From: Umezawaea sp042738955
GTDB lineage: Bacteria > Actinomycetota > Actinomycetes > Mycobacteriales > Pseudonocardiaceae
Direction: 5' to 3'
DNA length: 64,000 nt
NCBI RefSeq assembly: GCF_042738955.1
Contig: NZ_JBHYHC010000024.1
Coordinates: 27,867 to 91,866 of the forward strand
The stretch's first letter is position 1, and every line of letters starts with the position of its first letter. Both the position numbers and the translations under genes were made by a program. Below are positions 1 to 7,332 of the stretch, piece by piece. The notes under the pieces are model-generated. The model was not told the DNA's origin. It was given only the letters and a program-made list of their open reading frames with translations, and made no database searches.

Positions 1-166
1 TGCGGAGCGGTTGGGTCTGGCTCCTGGTGAGTGCGTGTTCGTGGATGACCTGGCCGTGAACGTTCGTGGTGCTGCCGAGGCTGGAATGGTTGGGGTGCAC
101 CACACCTCCGTTGCCGCGACTGTTGGTGAGCTGGAGGTTCTGCTGGGGGTGCCGCTGCTACGCTGA
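1..166 (+). CDS. HAD-superfamily phosphatase, C-terminal fragment
   Basis: The window opens inside a gene read in the frame starting at base 2. The last 54 residues carry the HAD motif IV region (VFVDDLAVNVRGAAEAGM), in which paired aspartates bind the catalytic magnesium, followed by GVHHTS and a short C-terminal helix. This is the usual end of HAD-IA phosphatases acting on small phosphorylated metabolites; the substrate cannot be told from this piece. The upstream part, with the nucleophilic aspartate, lies outside the window. Confidence 0.75.
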   Translation, partial: AERLGLAPGECVFVDDLAVNVRGAAEAGMVGVHHTSVAATVGELEVLLGVPLLR

Positions 167-202
167 AGATCAACTCTTCGTGAAGTCAGGTGATCTTTCC
201 CG

Positions 203-694
203 GTGTTCAGCGCTCGGTCGGTTCTGGTTCTGGTGGAACTCCAGCAGCGGATCCTCACCACACCCCTCGCTCCCCACTCCGGTGTCGCCGTGGTCGAGGC
301 GAGTGTGCGGTTGCGGGACGCCTTCGACGCCGTGGCGGCTCCGGTGGTGATCGTTCGGCATCTTCGTGGTGACGGGGCGGACGAGATCGTCGAGTCGTTG
401 GAGCCTGGGCGCGGTGAGCACCTGGTGACCAAGACGGGGGTCGACGCGTTCACGGGGACTCGGCTGGTGTCCGATCTGCGGGATCTGGGGGCCAAGTCGT
501 TGGTCATCGCGGGGGTTTCCACGAAGCACGGTGTCGGTGCGACGGCGGCCAAGGCGTTGGCGCTCGGGCTTGAGGTGACCGTCGTGTCCGACGCGTCCGC
601 CAGCACGACCGTGGAGGAGCACCAGGCCACGTTGTGGCGGTTGTCCGAGGACGGGGTCACCGTCAGCACCGTCGCGGAACTCCTGGCGCGCTGA
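203..694 (+). CDS. isochorismatase-like (cysteine hydrolase fold) protein with altered active site
   Basis: A 163-residue protein of the isochorismatase/nicotinamidase fold, starting at GTG. The family normally has an Asp-Lys-Cys triad. Here the first strand reads VLVLVELQQRIL, with Glu where Asp is expected; the lysine is kept in VTKTGVDAFTGT; and the nucleophile position in GVSTKHGVGATA is Gly instead of Cys. The Cys-to-Gly change also occurs in true isochorismatases (EntB, PhzD), which hydrolyse without a covalent Cys intermediate, so the protein need not be inactive, but an amidase role is unlikely. It follows the HAD gene by 36 bp on the same strand. Substrate unknown. Confidence 0.75.
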   Translation: MFSARSVLVLVELQQRILTTPLAPHSGVAVVEASVRLRDAFDAVAAPVVIVRHLRGDGADEIVESLEPGRGEHLVTKTGVDAFTGTRLVSDLRDLGAKSLVIAGVSTKHGVGATAAKALALGLEVTVVSDASASTTVEEHQATLWRLSEDGVTVSTVAELLAR

Positions 695-1206
695 CACGGG
701 TGTTCCACCCCCGCGGAGTGCGTTGGGCTGCTAAGGCTCCCTCTCCAGGGTTAATCGGTGACCGTCAGCGATAAAAAGCGACCCCTGTTCGGTCATTGTG
801 CCGTCCTTGTTCGCCCGCGTAACTTCGAGTTGTCAGCATCGAATAGCGAGGGGGTGGACATGCGAAAGTTGGTCGCGATTGTTGTCGGGGAGTCGGGCCC
901 GTTTCCGGGTGTCCGCCCCCGAGTGCTTCCCCCTCGCTACCAGGGTGTTCCTGTTGGGGAGGCGGTGGTGGTGTTCCGCGACTTCGGGTCGGCGTGCTTT
1001 TCCGGGTAGTTGTGAAAGTGATTCCGGAGTGAACTGCGGCGCGAGTTCGGGAAGTCGCCGCCGTGGTTTCCAGGCGTCGGTCGGGGAATGCCGAGGCGGA
1101 TTGCCGGGCGCTGTGAGCGTGGGTGACTACCACGTGCACCCGTTCGGCAATCCGCGTCTCAAGCTCGCTGGGCCCGCCGCTGGGTGCACGCGGCGGGTCC
1201 AGTCGA
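695..1206. other. 512-bp stretch without a convincing gene
   Basis: A possible 49-codon ORF starts at ATG 860 after a GAGGGGG ribosome-binding-like stretch and ends at 1009, but its codon use does not look like the neighbouring genes and I do not recognise the product. Bases 1096-1106 and 1145-1155 form an 11-bp perfect inverted repeat (GCGGATTGCCG) enclosing 38 nt with further short pairings, so part of this stretch may be a structured RNA. The right end holds the terminator of the methyltransferase gene. Confidence 0.4.
1170..1200 (-). terminator. hairpin terminator of the SpoU methyltransferase gene
   Basis: An 11-bp GC-rich stem (GGCCCGCCGC against GCGGCGGGTCC, one G-U pair) with a 9-nt loop lies 7 bp past the stop codon of the minus-strand methyltransferase. 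There is no long T-run, which is common for actinobacterial terminators. Confidence 0.6.
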
Positions 1207-1965
1207 CTACTTCCTCGCCTCGCGCCTGCGGACCACCTCGAAGCAGAGGACGGCGGCGGCGCTGGCCACGTTGAGGGACTCGACGCCCGCGAACATCGGG
1301 ATCGACAGCCAGCCGGTCACGTGCGGGCGGACGTCGTCGGAGATGCCGTTGGTCTCGCTGCCGAGCACGAACGCCGCCTTCTCCGGCAGGTCGGCCGTGT
1401 AGATCGACTCGTCGGCGTGGGCGTCCAGCGCGAACAGCGGGTAGCCGTGGGCGCGGAGGTTCGCGGCGGCCTCGGCGGCGGTCGCGCAGCGCAGCATCGG
1501 CGCGCGGAACGCGACCCCGGCGGACGACTTGACCACCAGCGGGTCGATCGAGGCGACACCGCGGCGCGGCACCACGATGCCGTCCAGGCCCGCCGCGGTC
1601 GCGGTGCGCAGGATCATGCCGACGTTCGCGGGCGTGGTGATGCCGTCGAGCACCAGGACGCCGCGCGGGGGAGTCGGGCCGTCCAGCGCCAGGTCCAGCG
1701 GGAGCATCCGGGGCGCGACGACGTCGGCCAGCACGCCCTGGTCGTGCCGCCCGTTGCCCGCCAGCACCTTGACCCGCTGCTCGGTCGCGCGCTGCACGCG
1801 CACCCCGCGCCGCTTGGCCGCGTCGAGGATCTCCCTGGCCGCCGCCCCGCGGGCCGTGTCGGCGAGCATGACCTTGTCCACGTCGAGGCGCGGGTCGTCG
1901 AGCGCTTCGAGGACCGGCTTGCGGCCGTAGACCGTGACGAACTTGTCCTTGGGGGAGATTTCCAC
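1207..1965 (-). CDS. TrmH/SpoU-family RNA 2'-O-methyltransferase
   Basis: A 252-residue SPOUT-class enzyme that transfers methyl from S-adenosylmethionine to a ribose 2'-OH of rRNA or tRNA. The N-terminal ~85 residues match a SpoU substrate-binding domain. The C-terminal part carries the three SpoU motifs: NVGMILRTA with the catalytic asparagine and arginine, FVLGSETNGIS, and IPMFAGVESLNVASAAAVL, which build the knotted SAM pocket. It starts at GTG 1965, diverges from the kinase gene at 2031 and ends at a clear hairpin. Whether the target is 23S rRNA or a tRNA cannot be decided here. Confidence 0.88.
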   Translation of the reverse strand: MEISPKDKFVTVYGRKPVLEALDDPRLDVDKVMLADTARGAAAREILDAAKRRGVRVQRATEQRVKVLAGNGRHDQGVLADVVAPRMLPLDLALDGPTPPRGVLVLDGITTPANVGMILRTATAAGLDGIVVPRRGVASIDPLVVKSSAGVAFRAPMLRCATAAEAAANLRAHGYPLFALDAHADESIYTADLPEKAAFVLGSETNGISDDVRPHVTGWLSIPMFAGVESLNVASAAAVLCFEVVRRREARK

Positions 1966-2030
1966 GCCCAGAAGGGTGCCATGCCCGATTAGGGGCTTGC
2001 ATTGGCGGCGTCAACCATGAGGATCGTCAC

Positions 2031-2708
2031 ATGAGCTCGGGCGAGCGCAGCGTTGCGCACCGCGCCCGCCTCTTGGCCAGCGGCCAGGACGCGGACGTCT
2101 TCTTGCGGCCGGACGGCCTCCTGGTCAAGCACAACCGCGACGGCCGGGACCTCGATCCCGAAGCCGAGCTGATGCGCTACCTGCGCAAACGCGGCATCCC
2201 GGTGCCGAGGGTCTACGGCGTCGAGGACCACGACCTCGTCATGGAGTACGTCCCCGGCCCCCGCATGTCGGCGGAACTGGACCGCAGGCCGTGGCGGGCG
2301 GCGGCGCTCGGCCGCGAGCTGGCCGACCTGCACCACCGCCTCGACGACGTCCCGGCCCCCGACTTCCTGCCCGGCGCGGCGCACGGGGCGCTCCTGCACC
2401 TCGACCTGCACCCCGGCAACGTCGTCCTGGGCCCGGACGGCCCCGTGGTGATCGACTGGGCGTGCGCCGCCCGTGGCGACCGCCGCGTCGACCTCGCCCT
2501 GAGCTGGCTGGCGATGGCCGTCGGCAAGCTCCGGCCCGTCCGCCGCGCGGCCCGGTCGCGGTTGGTCAAGTCGTTCCTCGCGGGTGTCGACGACGCCGTC
2601 CGGCAGGCCATGCCCGCCGCCGCCGAGATCCGGCTGGCCCGCCACGACCGCGACCCGGACGAGGTCAGGGCCGTGGAGGAGCTGGTTGCCCGCTGTCGGC
2701 GGCCCTGA
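2031..2708 (+). CDS. small aminoglycoside-phosphotransferase-like kinase
   Basis: A 225-residue protein of the APH/choline-kinase fold. HLDLHPGNVVLGP carries the catalytic aspartate and the metal-binding asparagine, and VVIDWACAARGD supplies the DFG-like aspartate. The N-terminal lobe is short but keeps a nucleotide-lysine candidate in GLLVKHN and the hinge-like VMEYVPGP. It is about 16 bp upstream of the acyltransferase gene, so the two are probably cotranscribed. The family phosphorylates small molecules or sugars; an antibiotic-resistance role is not supported by anything specific in the sequence. Confidence 0.75.
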   Translation: MSSGERSVAHRARLLASGQDADVFLRPDGLLVKHNRDGRDLDPEAELMRYLRKRGIPVPRVYGVEDHDLVMEYVPGPRMSAELDRRPWRAAALGRELADLHHRLDDVPAPDFLPGAAHGALLHLDLHPGNVVLGPDGPVVIDWACAARGDRRVDLALSWLAMAVGKLRPVRRAARSRLVKSFLAGVDDAVRQAMPAAAEIRLARHDRDPDEVRAVEELVARCRRP

Positions 2709-2724
2709 CCTATAACCTGATCTC

Positions 2725-4107
2725 ATGCCCGATCGCCTGTCCGCGTTGGACGCCTCGTTCCTGTACCTGGAGGACGCCACGACGCCGATGCACGTCGGTG
2801 GGGTCGCGGTGTTCCGCCGACCGCGGACGGGGTTCGACTACGACCGCCTGGTGGAGCTGATCGAGCAGCGCCTGCCGCTCGTGCCGAGGTACCGCCAGAA
2901 GGTCGTGCACGTCCCCGGCAGGCTGGCCAGGCCGGTGTGGGTGGACGACCCGGACTTCGACGTCACGTACCACGTGCGCCGCTCCGCGCTGCCCAAGCCG
3001 GGCACCGACGCGCAGCTGCACGACCTCGTGGCGCGCCTGATGTCGAGGCCCCTCGACCACACCCGCCCGCTGTGGGAGACGTACCTGGTCGAGGGCTTGA
3101 AGGGCAACCAGATCGCCGTCATCACCAAGACCCACCAGGCCGTGGTGGACGGCGTGGGCGCGATCGAGATCGGCCAGGTGATGCTCGACGTGTCACCGAC
3201 CCCGCGCAGACCGCTGGAAAGCCTGTGGATGCCCCAACCGGAACCCAGCTCGTTCCAGCTGGTCGCCGACGCCGTCGCCGAGGTCGTCCAACGCCCCGGC
3301 GAACTGGTGGAGAACGTCCGCTCAGCCGCCCTCGACGCCGTCAACACCGTCGAAAAGGTCGCTGGCGCACTGGGCGGCCTCGCGTCAGCACTGCGCACCG
3401 CGTCCACTCCCGCACCCGGCAGCCCCCTCAACGTCCGCATCTCCCCGGCCCGCCGCTTCGCCGTGGCCAGGGGCACGCTGGACCAGTTCCGCGCCATCCG
3501 CAAAGCACACGGCGGCACCATCAACGACGGCGTCCTCGCCGTGCTGTCGGGCGCGATGCGCGCCTGGCTGATGTCGAGGGGCGAGGTCGTCTCGGCCCAC
3601 ACGACGATGCGCGCCATGGCCCCCCTCTCCGTCCGGGACGAGGACGGCTCCAACGGCGTAGCGGCCTACCTGATCGACCTCCCGGTAGGCGAACCAAACC
3701 CGGTGGTGCGCCTCCACCACGTCAGCCACGCCATGCGCGCCCACCAGGAATCCGGCCAGTCCGTAGCGGCGGACACCCTGGTCAAGGTCTCCGGCTTCGC
3801 CCCACCAACCCTGCACGCCCTGGGCGCTCGCGCGGCGAGCTCGTTCTCCCGCAGGCTGTTCAACGTGGTCGTCACCAACGTCCCAGGCCCCCAGGTACCG
3901 CTGTACGCGGCCGGGGCCCGGATGACCGAGATCTTCCCGGTCGTCCCCCTGGCCAAGAACCAAGCCCTGTCGATTGGCGTCACGTCGTACGACGGTGGTG
4001 TTTACTTCGGTCTCAACGCCGATCGCGACGCCATGTCCGATGTGGACGTTCTAGCTGCGATGGTCGAGGAATCCGTGGAAGAACTGATGGGGACGGTGTC
4101 GGAATGA
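2725..4107 (+). CDS. wax ester synthase/diacylglycerol acyltransferase-like protein
   Basis: A 460-residue WS/DGAT-family O-acyltransferase, the bacterial enzymes that make triacylglycerol or wax esters from acyl-CoA at the membrane face. The N terminus (RLSALDASFLYLED, PMHVGGVAVF) and the C-terminal NVPGPQVPLYAAGARM block are typical, and the length is normal. The catalytic HHxxxDG motif reads HQAVVDG: the first His, Asp and Gly remain but the second His is Gln. Actinobacteria carry many paralogues and some may have lost acyl transfer. The stop overlaps the next gene by ATGA. Confidence 0.85.
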   Translation: MPDRLSALDASFLYLEDATTPMHVGGVAVFRRPRTGFDYDRLVELIEQRLPLVPRYRQKVVHVPGRLARPVWVDDPDFDVTYHVRRSALPKPGTDAQLHDLVARLMSRPLDHTRPLWETYLVEGLKGNQIAVITKTHQAVVDGVGAIEIGQVMLDVSPTPRRPLESLWMPQPEPSSFQLVADAVAEVVQRPGELVENVRSAALDAVNTVEKVAGALGGLASALRTASTPAPGSPLNVRISPARRFAVARGTLDQFRAIRKAHGGTINDGVLAVLSGAMRAWLMSRGEVVSAHTTMRAMAPLSVRDEDGSNGVAAYLIDLPVGEPNPVVRLHHVSHAMRAHQESGQSVAADTLVKVSGFAPPTLHALGARAASSFSRRLFNVVVTNVPGPQVPLYAAGARMTEIFPVVPLAKNQALSIGVTSYDGGVYFGLNADRDAMSDVDVLAAMVEESVEELMGTVSE

Positions 4108-4607
4108 GGGTCTACCTTCCGGCGACCGTGGCCATGCTGCGAGACCTGGTGGAAACCGGCGAATTCCGCCCGGTCGGCGGCACCGCGTTCGCTCTGACAC
4201 CCGCACTGCGGGAGTCGTACGCGGTGGGGGACACGGAGGAGCTGGAGTACGCGGCGATGCTCGACGCGGCCCGCGCCTCCATCCGGTTGTTGGCCGCCGA
4301 ACTCGGCACCGACGACAAGGCGATGCCTCGGCGGGCCGTGGTGTCGGTGGACGTCGAGGACGTGAAGCTTCGGCCTGACCTGGACTTCTCGGTGGTGAAG
4401 GTGTCCGGGGCCGTGCCGATGGAGCTGGTGGCGGCCGTGCACCTGGACACATCGGAGGCCGAGGACGCGGTTCGGGCGGCAGCTGAGGTGATCGACGAGG
4501 CGGACCTGGGGGATCCGGATGCGGAGTTCACCCTGGGGTCGGCCGAGGACCACGAGCTGGCTTGGTACGCGCGGCAGGAGCTGCCGTTCTTGTTGGACCT
4601 GATGTAG
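4104..4607 (+). CDS. DUF6912 family protein
   Basis: A 167-residue soluble acidic protein beginning MRVYLPATVAMLRDLVETG, the characteristic start of the actinobacterial DUF6912 family, of unknown function. The ATG overlaps the stop of the acyltransferase gene (ATGA), so translation is coupled. There are no membrane segments, signal peptide or recognisable catalytic motif. The coupling to a WS/DGAT gene is the only functional hint. Confidence 0.75.
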   Translation: MRVYLPATVAMLRDLVETGEFRPVGGTAFALTPALRESYAVGDTEELEYAAMLDAARASIRLLAAELGTDDKAMPRRAVVSVDVEDVKLRPDLDFSVVKVSGAVPMELVAAVHLDTSEAEDAVRAAAEVIDEADLGDPDAEFTLGSAEDHELAWYARQELPFLLDLM

Positions 4608-4627
4608 GGGTTTGGGCGGGGTCTCCC

Positions 4628-4735
4628 GGCGGCTTCGGCTTCCGGCGTGGTTGGTTGGTGGCTCCGGCTTCCAGCCGGGCCCACCCAGCGGCTACGGCTT
4701 CCAGCCTGGCCGGTCGGCGGCTTCGATTTCCAGCC
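4628..4735. repeat. tandem array of four ~29-30 bp degenerate units
   Basis: Copies begin at 4628, 4657, 4687 and 4716, a spacing of 29, 30 and 29 bp. The shared core is GGCGGCTTCGGCTTCCAGCC with one to four changes per copy, and each is followed by 9-10 variable bases. The array starts about 20 bp past the stop of the DUF6912 gene. Frames through it are open but read as low-complexity sequence, so it is called noncoding. Confidence 0.75.
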
Positions 4736-4739
4736 CGCT

Positions 4740-4858
4740 GTGTCCGATTTGATTTGGGGCCCCTAGATTTGCCCCTTGATCGGGCCAAAAGGCAGTGCCC
4801 CAAAGCCCTGCCCGATCTCCAATTTTAAGGGGCAAATCCCCCAAATAAAATCGGACAC
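4740..4858. repeat. 119-bp interrupted palindrome, MITE-like
   Basis: The outer arms are GTGTCCGATTTGATTTGGGG (4740-4759) and its complement at 4838-4858 with one mismatch. Inside them are perfect arms ATTTGCCCCTT (4767-4777 with 4827-4837) and GATCGGGC (4778-4785 with 4810-4817) around a 24-nt centre. The element is clearly more AT-rich than its surroundings. The long terminal inverted repeats and lack of an ORF suggest a miniature transposable element or a stable structured RNA; no target-site duplication is obvious. Confidence 0.65.
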
Positions 4859-4902
4859 GAACCAACCAGCCAGCCCCAGCAGGTAGGCAATCGGCCATCA
4901 AG

Positions 4903-5036
4903 CCTGCTGCCGCAGGCAACCCTGCGCCATCGACTCCCGTAGGCCTGCCGCAGGCAACACTTCGCCGTGAACCTCTGCGGGCCTGCCGGAGGCAACCCTG
5001 CGACTTCCGCCCCTGTAGGCCTGCCGCAGGCAACCT
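4903..5036. repeat. tandem array of four ~38-40 bp units with a palindromic core
   Basis: Copies begin at about 4903, 4943, 4981 and 5019. The shared core is GGCCTGCCGCAGGCAACC; within it GCCTGC and GCAGGC pair to form a small hairpin, and the third copy has one change (GGAGGC). The remaining ~20 bp of each unit vary. Minus-strand reading frames give only repetitive pseudo-protein. Confidence 0.7.
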
Positions 5037-5255
5037 TCACCTGAGGCACCGCAGGTCTGGCCCTTACCGCCTGGCCACATCGGCAGCCGTAGTCGGCGGG
5101 CCCCCGGCCTCAACTCGGCCCCGTGACCAACCCGACCCAAATCCAAATTGCACCGATCGCAACCGCACCAAATATCTTCCGGCCCCCGGCCGGCACTCGC
5201 ACCGCACCAAGACCGCAACGTGCCGGCAGGTTCTTTTAACCCCCACCCCTGGCGG

Positions 5256-5356
5256 CCCCCGGTTGTTTTTGCGCCCCCACCCTCTTTCGTCTTGTCAAGG
5301 CGTCTTTCCAGCCTTGACAAGACGAAAGAGGGTGGGATAATTGGCGCAACCGGGGG
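5256..5356. repeat. 101-nt hairpin with a 40-bp interrupted stem
   Basis: A perfect 26-bp stem (5276-5301 with 5311-5336) closes a 9-nt loop. It is extended by four pairs CGCC/GGCG and, on the far side of a symmetric 6-nt by 6-nt internal loop, by ten pairs CCCCCGGTTG/CAACCGGGGG. It lies 17 bp past the stop of the glyoxalase-like gene and faces the convergent upstream genes, so it could serve as a two-way terminator, but it is far longer than the other terminators in the window. Confidence 0.8.
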
Positions 5357-5373
5357 TTCCCCCATCCAACGGA

Positions 5374-5760
5374 TCACATCCCGTCAGCAGGCTCCCACAA
5401 CTCGATCCGATTCCCCTCCGGATCCACGCACCACCCGAACCGCCCGAACTCCGAATCCTCGGTCTGGGGCAGCACCTCAACCCCTCGAGCCTTCAACTTC
5501 GCCAACAGGATCCGCAGGTCGTCCACCCGCAGGTTCAACATGGCCCGCTGCCCAGGCTCTCCGAGGTACTCCGTGTTGTTCGCGAACAACGCGATCGTCG
5601 TAGTCCCGGGCGCCGCGTCGGTAGCCGACTCGTCCCAGTGGAACGTCACAGTCCCGTGGTCGTTCATCGGCACACCGAGGTTGTCCCGGTACCAGACCGC
5701 CAACCGCGCGGGATCCCTGGCGCGAAAGAAGATGCCGCCGATCCCAGTTACCTGCGCCAT
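5374..5760 (-). CDS. glyoxalase/bleomycin-resistance (VOC) family protein
   Basis: A 128-residue single-domain vicinal-oxygen-chelate protein. It shows the paired beta-alpha-beta-beta-beta modules: GIGGIFFRARDPARLAVWY at the N terminus and FGRFGWCVDPEGNRIELWEP at the C terminus, where the final glutamate is a usual metal ligand. The family includes lyases, dioxygenases and drug-binding proteins and the substrate is not evident. It diverges from the sigma-factor gene at 5897. Confidence 0.8.
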   Translation of the reverse strand: MAQVTGIGGIFFRARDPARLAVWYRDNLGVPMNDHGTVTFHWDESATDAAPGTTTIALFANNTEYLGEPGQRAMLNLRVDDLRILLAKLKARGVEVLPQTEDSEFGRFGWCVDPEGNRIELWEPADGM

Positions 5761-5896
5761 GGCGCGCAGGCTACCGCTACACCCGCTCCCCCCGACATGG
5801 CCGCGACCCGGTCGGGTTAACGACCCCATCCGTTCATACGAACCGATGACTTTCCCCCGCGCCACGGGTCTGCACTGGGGAACAAGGAGGCTGACC

Positions 5897-6802
5897 ATGG
5901 CGGACGACTTCATCCAGCTCTCGGACCCGTTCCGGCGGGAACTGCTGGTTCACTGCTACCGGATGCTCGGCAGCGTCCACGAGGCCGAGGACCTGGTGCA
6001 GGAGACCTACCTCCGCGCGTGGAAGGCCTACGACCGCTTCGAAGGCAGGTCGTCCCTCCGCACCTGGCTGTACCGCATCGCCACCACCACCTGCCTCACC
6101 GCCATCGAGAAACGCGCCCGCCGCCCCCTCCCCACCGGCTTGGGCACCGACTCCGACCCCTTGGACGACCTCGTCGAAGGCGACGAGATCCCCTGGCTCG
6201 AACCGATCCCCGACGCCGCCACAGCCGACCCGGCCACCATCGTGACCGGCCGGGAAACGATCCGACTGGCCTTGATCGCCTCCCTTCAATACCTCCCACC
6301 CAGGCAACGAGCCGTCCTCATCCTCCGAGACGTCCTCAAGTGGCGAGCCGCAGAAGTCGCCGACCTCCTCGAAACATCCACCGCCGCCGTCAACAGCGCC
6401 CTCCAACGAGCCCACGCCCATCTGGCCGACATCACCGAAAACGACGTAGAAGAACCGACCACGAAGACCCAACGCGACATCCTCGACCGCTACACGACAG
6501 CCTTCGAGAACAAGGACATCCCCACCCTCATCAGCCTCTTCACCGCCGACGTCATCTGGGAGATGCCCCCGTACAAGTCCTGGTACCGAGGCCCGGACGC
6601 GATCGCCACCCACCTCAAGGTCCGCTGCCCAGGCGACATCCGCGTGACCCCGACCCGCGCCAACGGCCAACCCGCCTTCGGCGTCTACCTCAGCGGCAAG
6701 CCGTTCAACATCCAGGTGCTGACGATCGGCGACAAGGGGATCTCCCACGTCGTCAACTTCCTCGACCCGTCCCTGTTCCCGGTGTTCGGACTGCCGTCGT
6801 GA
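5897..6802 (+). CDS. SigG-like ECF sigma factor with C-terminal SnoaL-like domain
   Basis: A 301-residue sigma-70 family protein. Region 2 includes HCYRMLGSVHEAEDLVQETYLRAW; region 4 has LPPRQRAVLILRDVL and the helix-turn-helix AAEVADLLETSTAAVNSAL. The last ~110 residues form a SnoaL/NTF2-like domain (ILDRYTTAFENKDIPTLISL, DVIWEMPP), as in the SigG/TIGR02960 group, where such domains may replace a separate anti-sigma factor. The start is ATG 5897 after AAGGAGG. The stop overlaps the next gene by GTGA. Confidence 0.85.
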   Translation: MADDFIQLSDPFRRELLVHCYRMLGSVHEAEDLVQETYLRAWKAYDRFEGRSSLRTWLYRIATTTCLTAIEKRARRPLPTGLGTDSDPLDDLVEGDEIPWLEPIPDAATADPATIVTGRETIRLALIASLQYLPPRQRAVLILRDVLKWRAAEVADLLETSTAAVNSALQRAHAHLADITENDVEEPTTKTQRDILDRYTTAFENKDIPTLISLFTADVIWEMPPYKSWYRGPDAIATHLKVRCPGDIRVTPTRANGQPAFGVYLSGKPFNIQVLTIGDKGISHVVNFLDPSLFPVFGLPS

Positions 6803-7332
6803 ACCACGTGGCCCTGCTCGAACGAGCCGTCGCCTACACCCTCGGCTGCCTCCGAACAGCCACTCCAGCGGCCCTCGCACGCCCCACCCCGTGCCACGAC
6901 TGGACCCTCCAGGACCTCCTGGAACACCTCATCGACTCCCTCACCGCCCTCCGCGAGGCAGCGGAAGACGGCCACGTCCCGCTAACACCCACCACCGACC
7001 CACCACAGGACCCCATCACCGCCACCCGCGACCAAGCCCGCCGCCTCCTCGGCGCGTGGACCACGCAGAACGGCCGCGAGATCACCATCGGCGGCTGCCC
7101 GCTCACCACGGACATCGTCGCCCGCGCAGGAGCACTGGAGGTCGCCGTCCACGGCTGGGACATCGCCCGAGCCTGCGGCGAACCACGCCCACTCCCGCAA
7201 GCGCTAGCCGACGAGCTGTACCCGTTGGCACTACTGCTCGTCAGCGACGCCGACCGCCCACAACGCTTCGCCGCACCGGTCGAACCGAGCACCCCGGCCG
7301 ACCGGCTCCTCGCCTACCTGGGCCGCCGCTAG
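6799..7332 (+). CDS. TIGR03086-type metal-binding (DinB-like/mycothiol) protein
   Basis: A 177-residue protein of the mycothiol-dependent maleylpyruvate isomerase N-terminal fold. CHDWTLQDLLEHLIDSL gives the first metal histidines and EVAVHGWDIARACG the third, matching the three-His site of this DinB-like family. GTG 6799 overlaps the stop of the sigma-factor gene, so the two are translationally coupled. It may act in thiol-linked detoxification under that sigma factor; this is an inference from coupling only. Confidence 0.75.
   Translation: MNHVALLERAVAYTLGCLRTATPAALARPTPCHDWTLQDLLEHLIDSLTALREAAEDGHVPLTPTTDPPQDPITATRDQARRLLGAWTTQNGREITIGGCPLTTDIVARAGALEVAVHGWDIARACGEPRPLPQALADELYPLALLLVSDADRPQRFAAPVEPSTPADRLLAYLGRR

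Noticed and set aside
860..1009. 49-codon ORF as a firm gene
   Set aside because: Despite a possible ribosome binding site, codon use is atypical and no family is recognised; it is mentioned only within the intergenic entry.
4628..4735. The 29-30 bp tandem array as a CRISPR
   Set aside because: The repeats are degenerate, spacers would be only 9-10 bp, and no cas gene is near.
4692..5049. Minus-strand ORFs across the 38-40 bp array as a repeat protein
   Set aside because: The peptides only mirror the DNA repeat, lack a ribosome binding site and show no domain.
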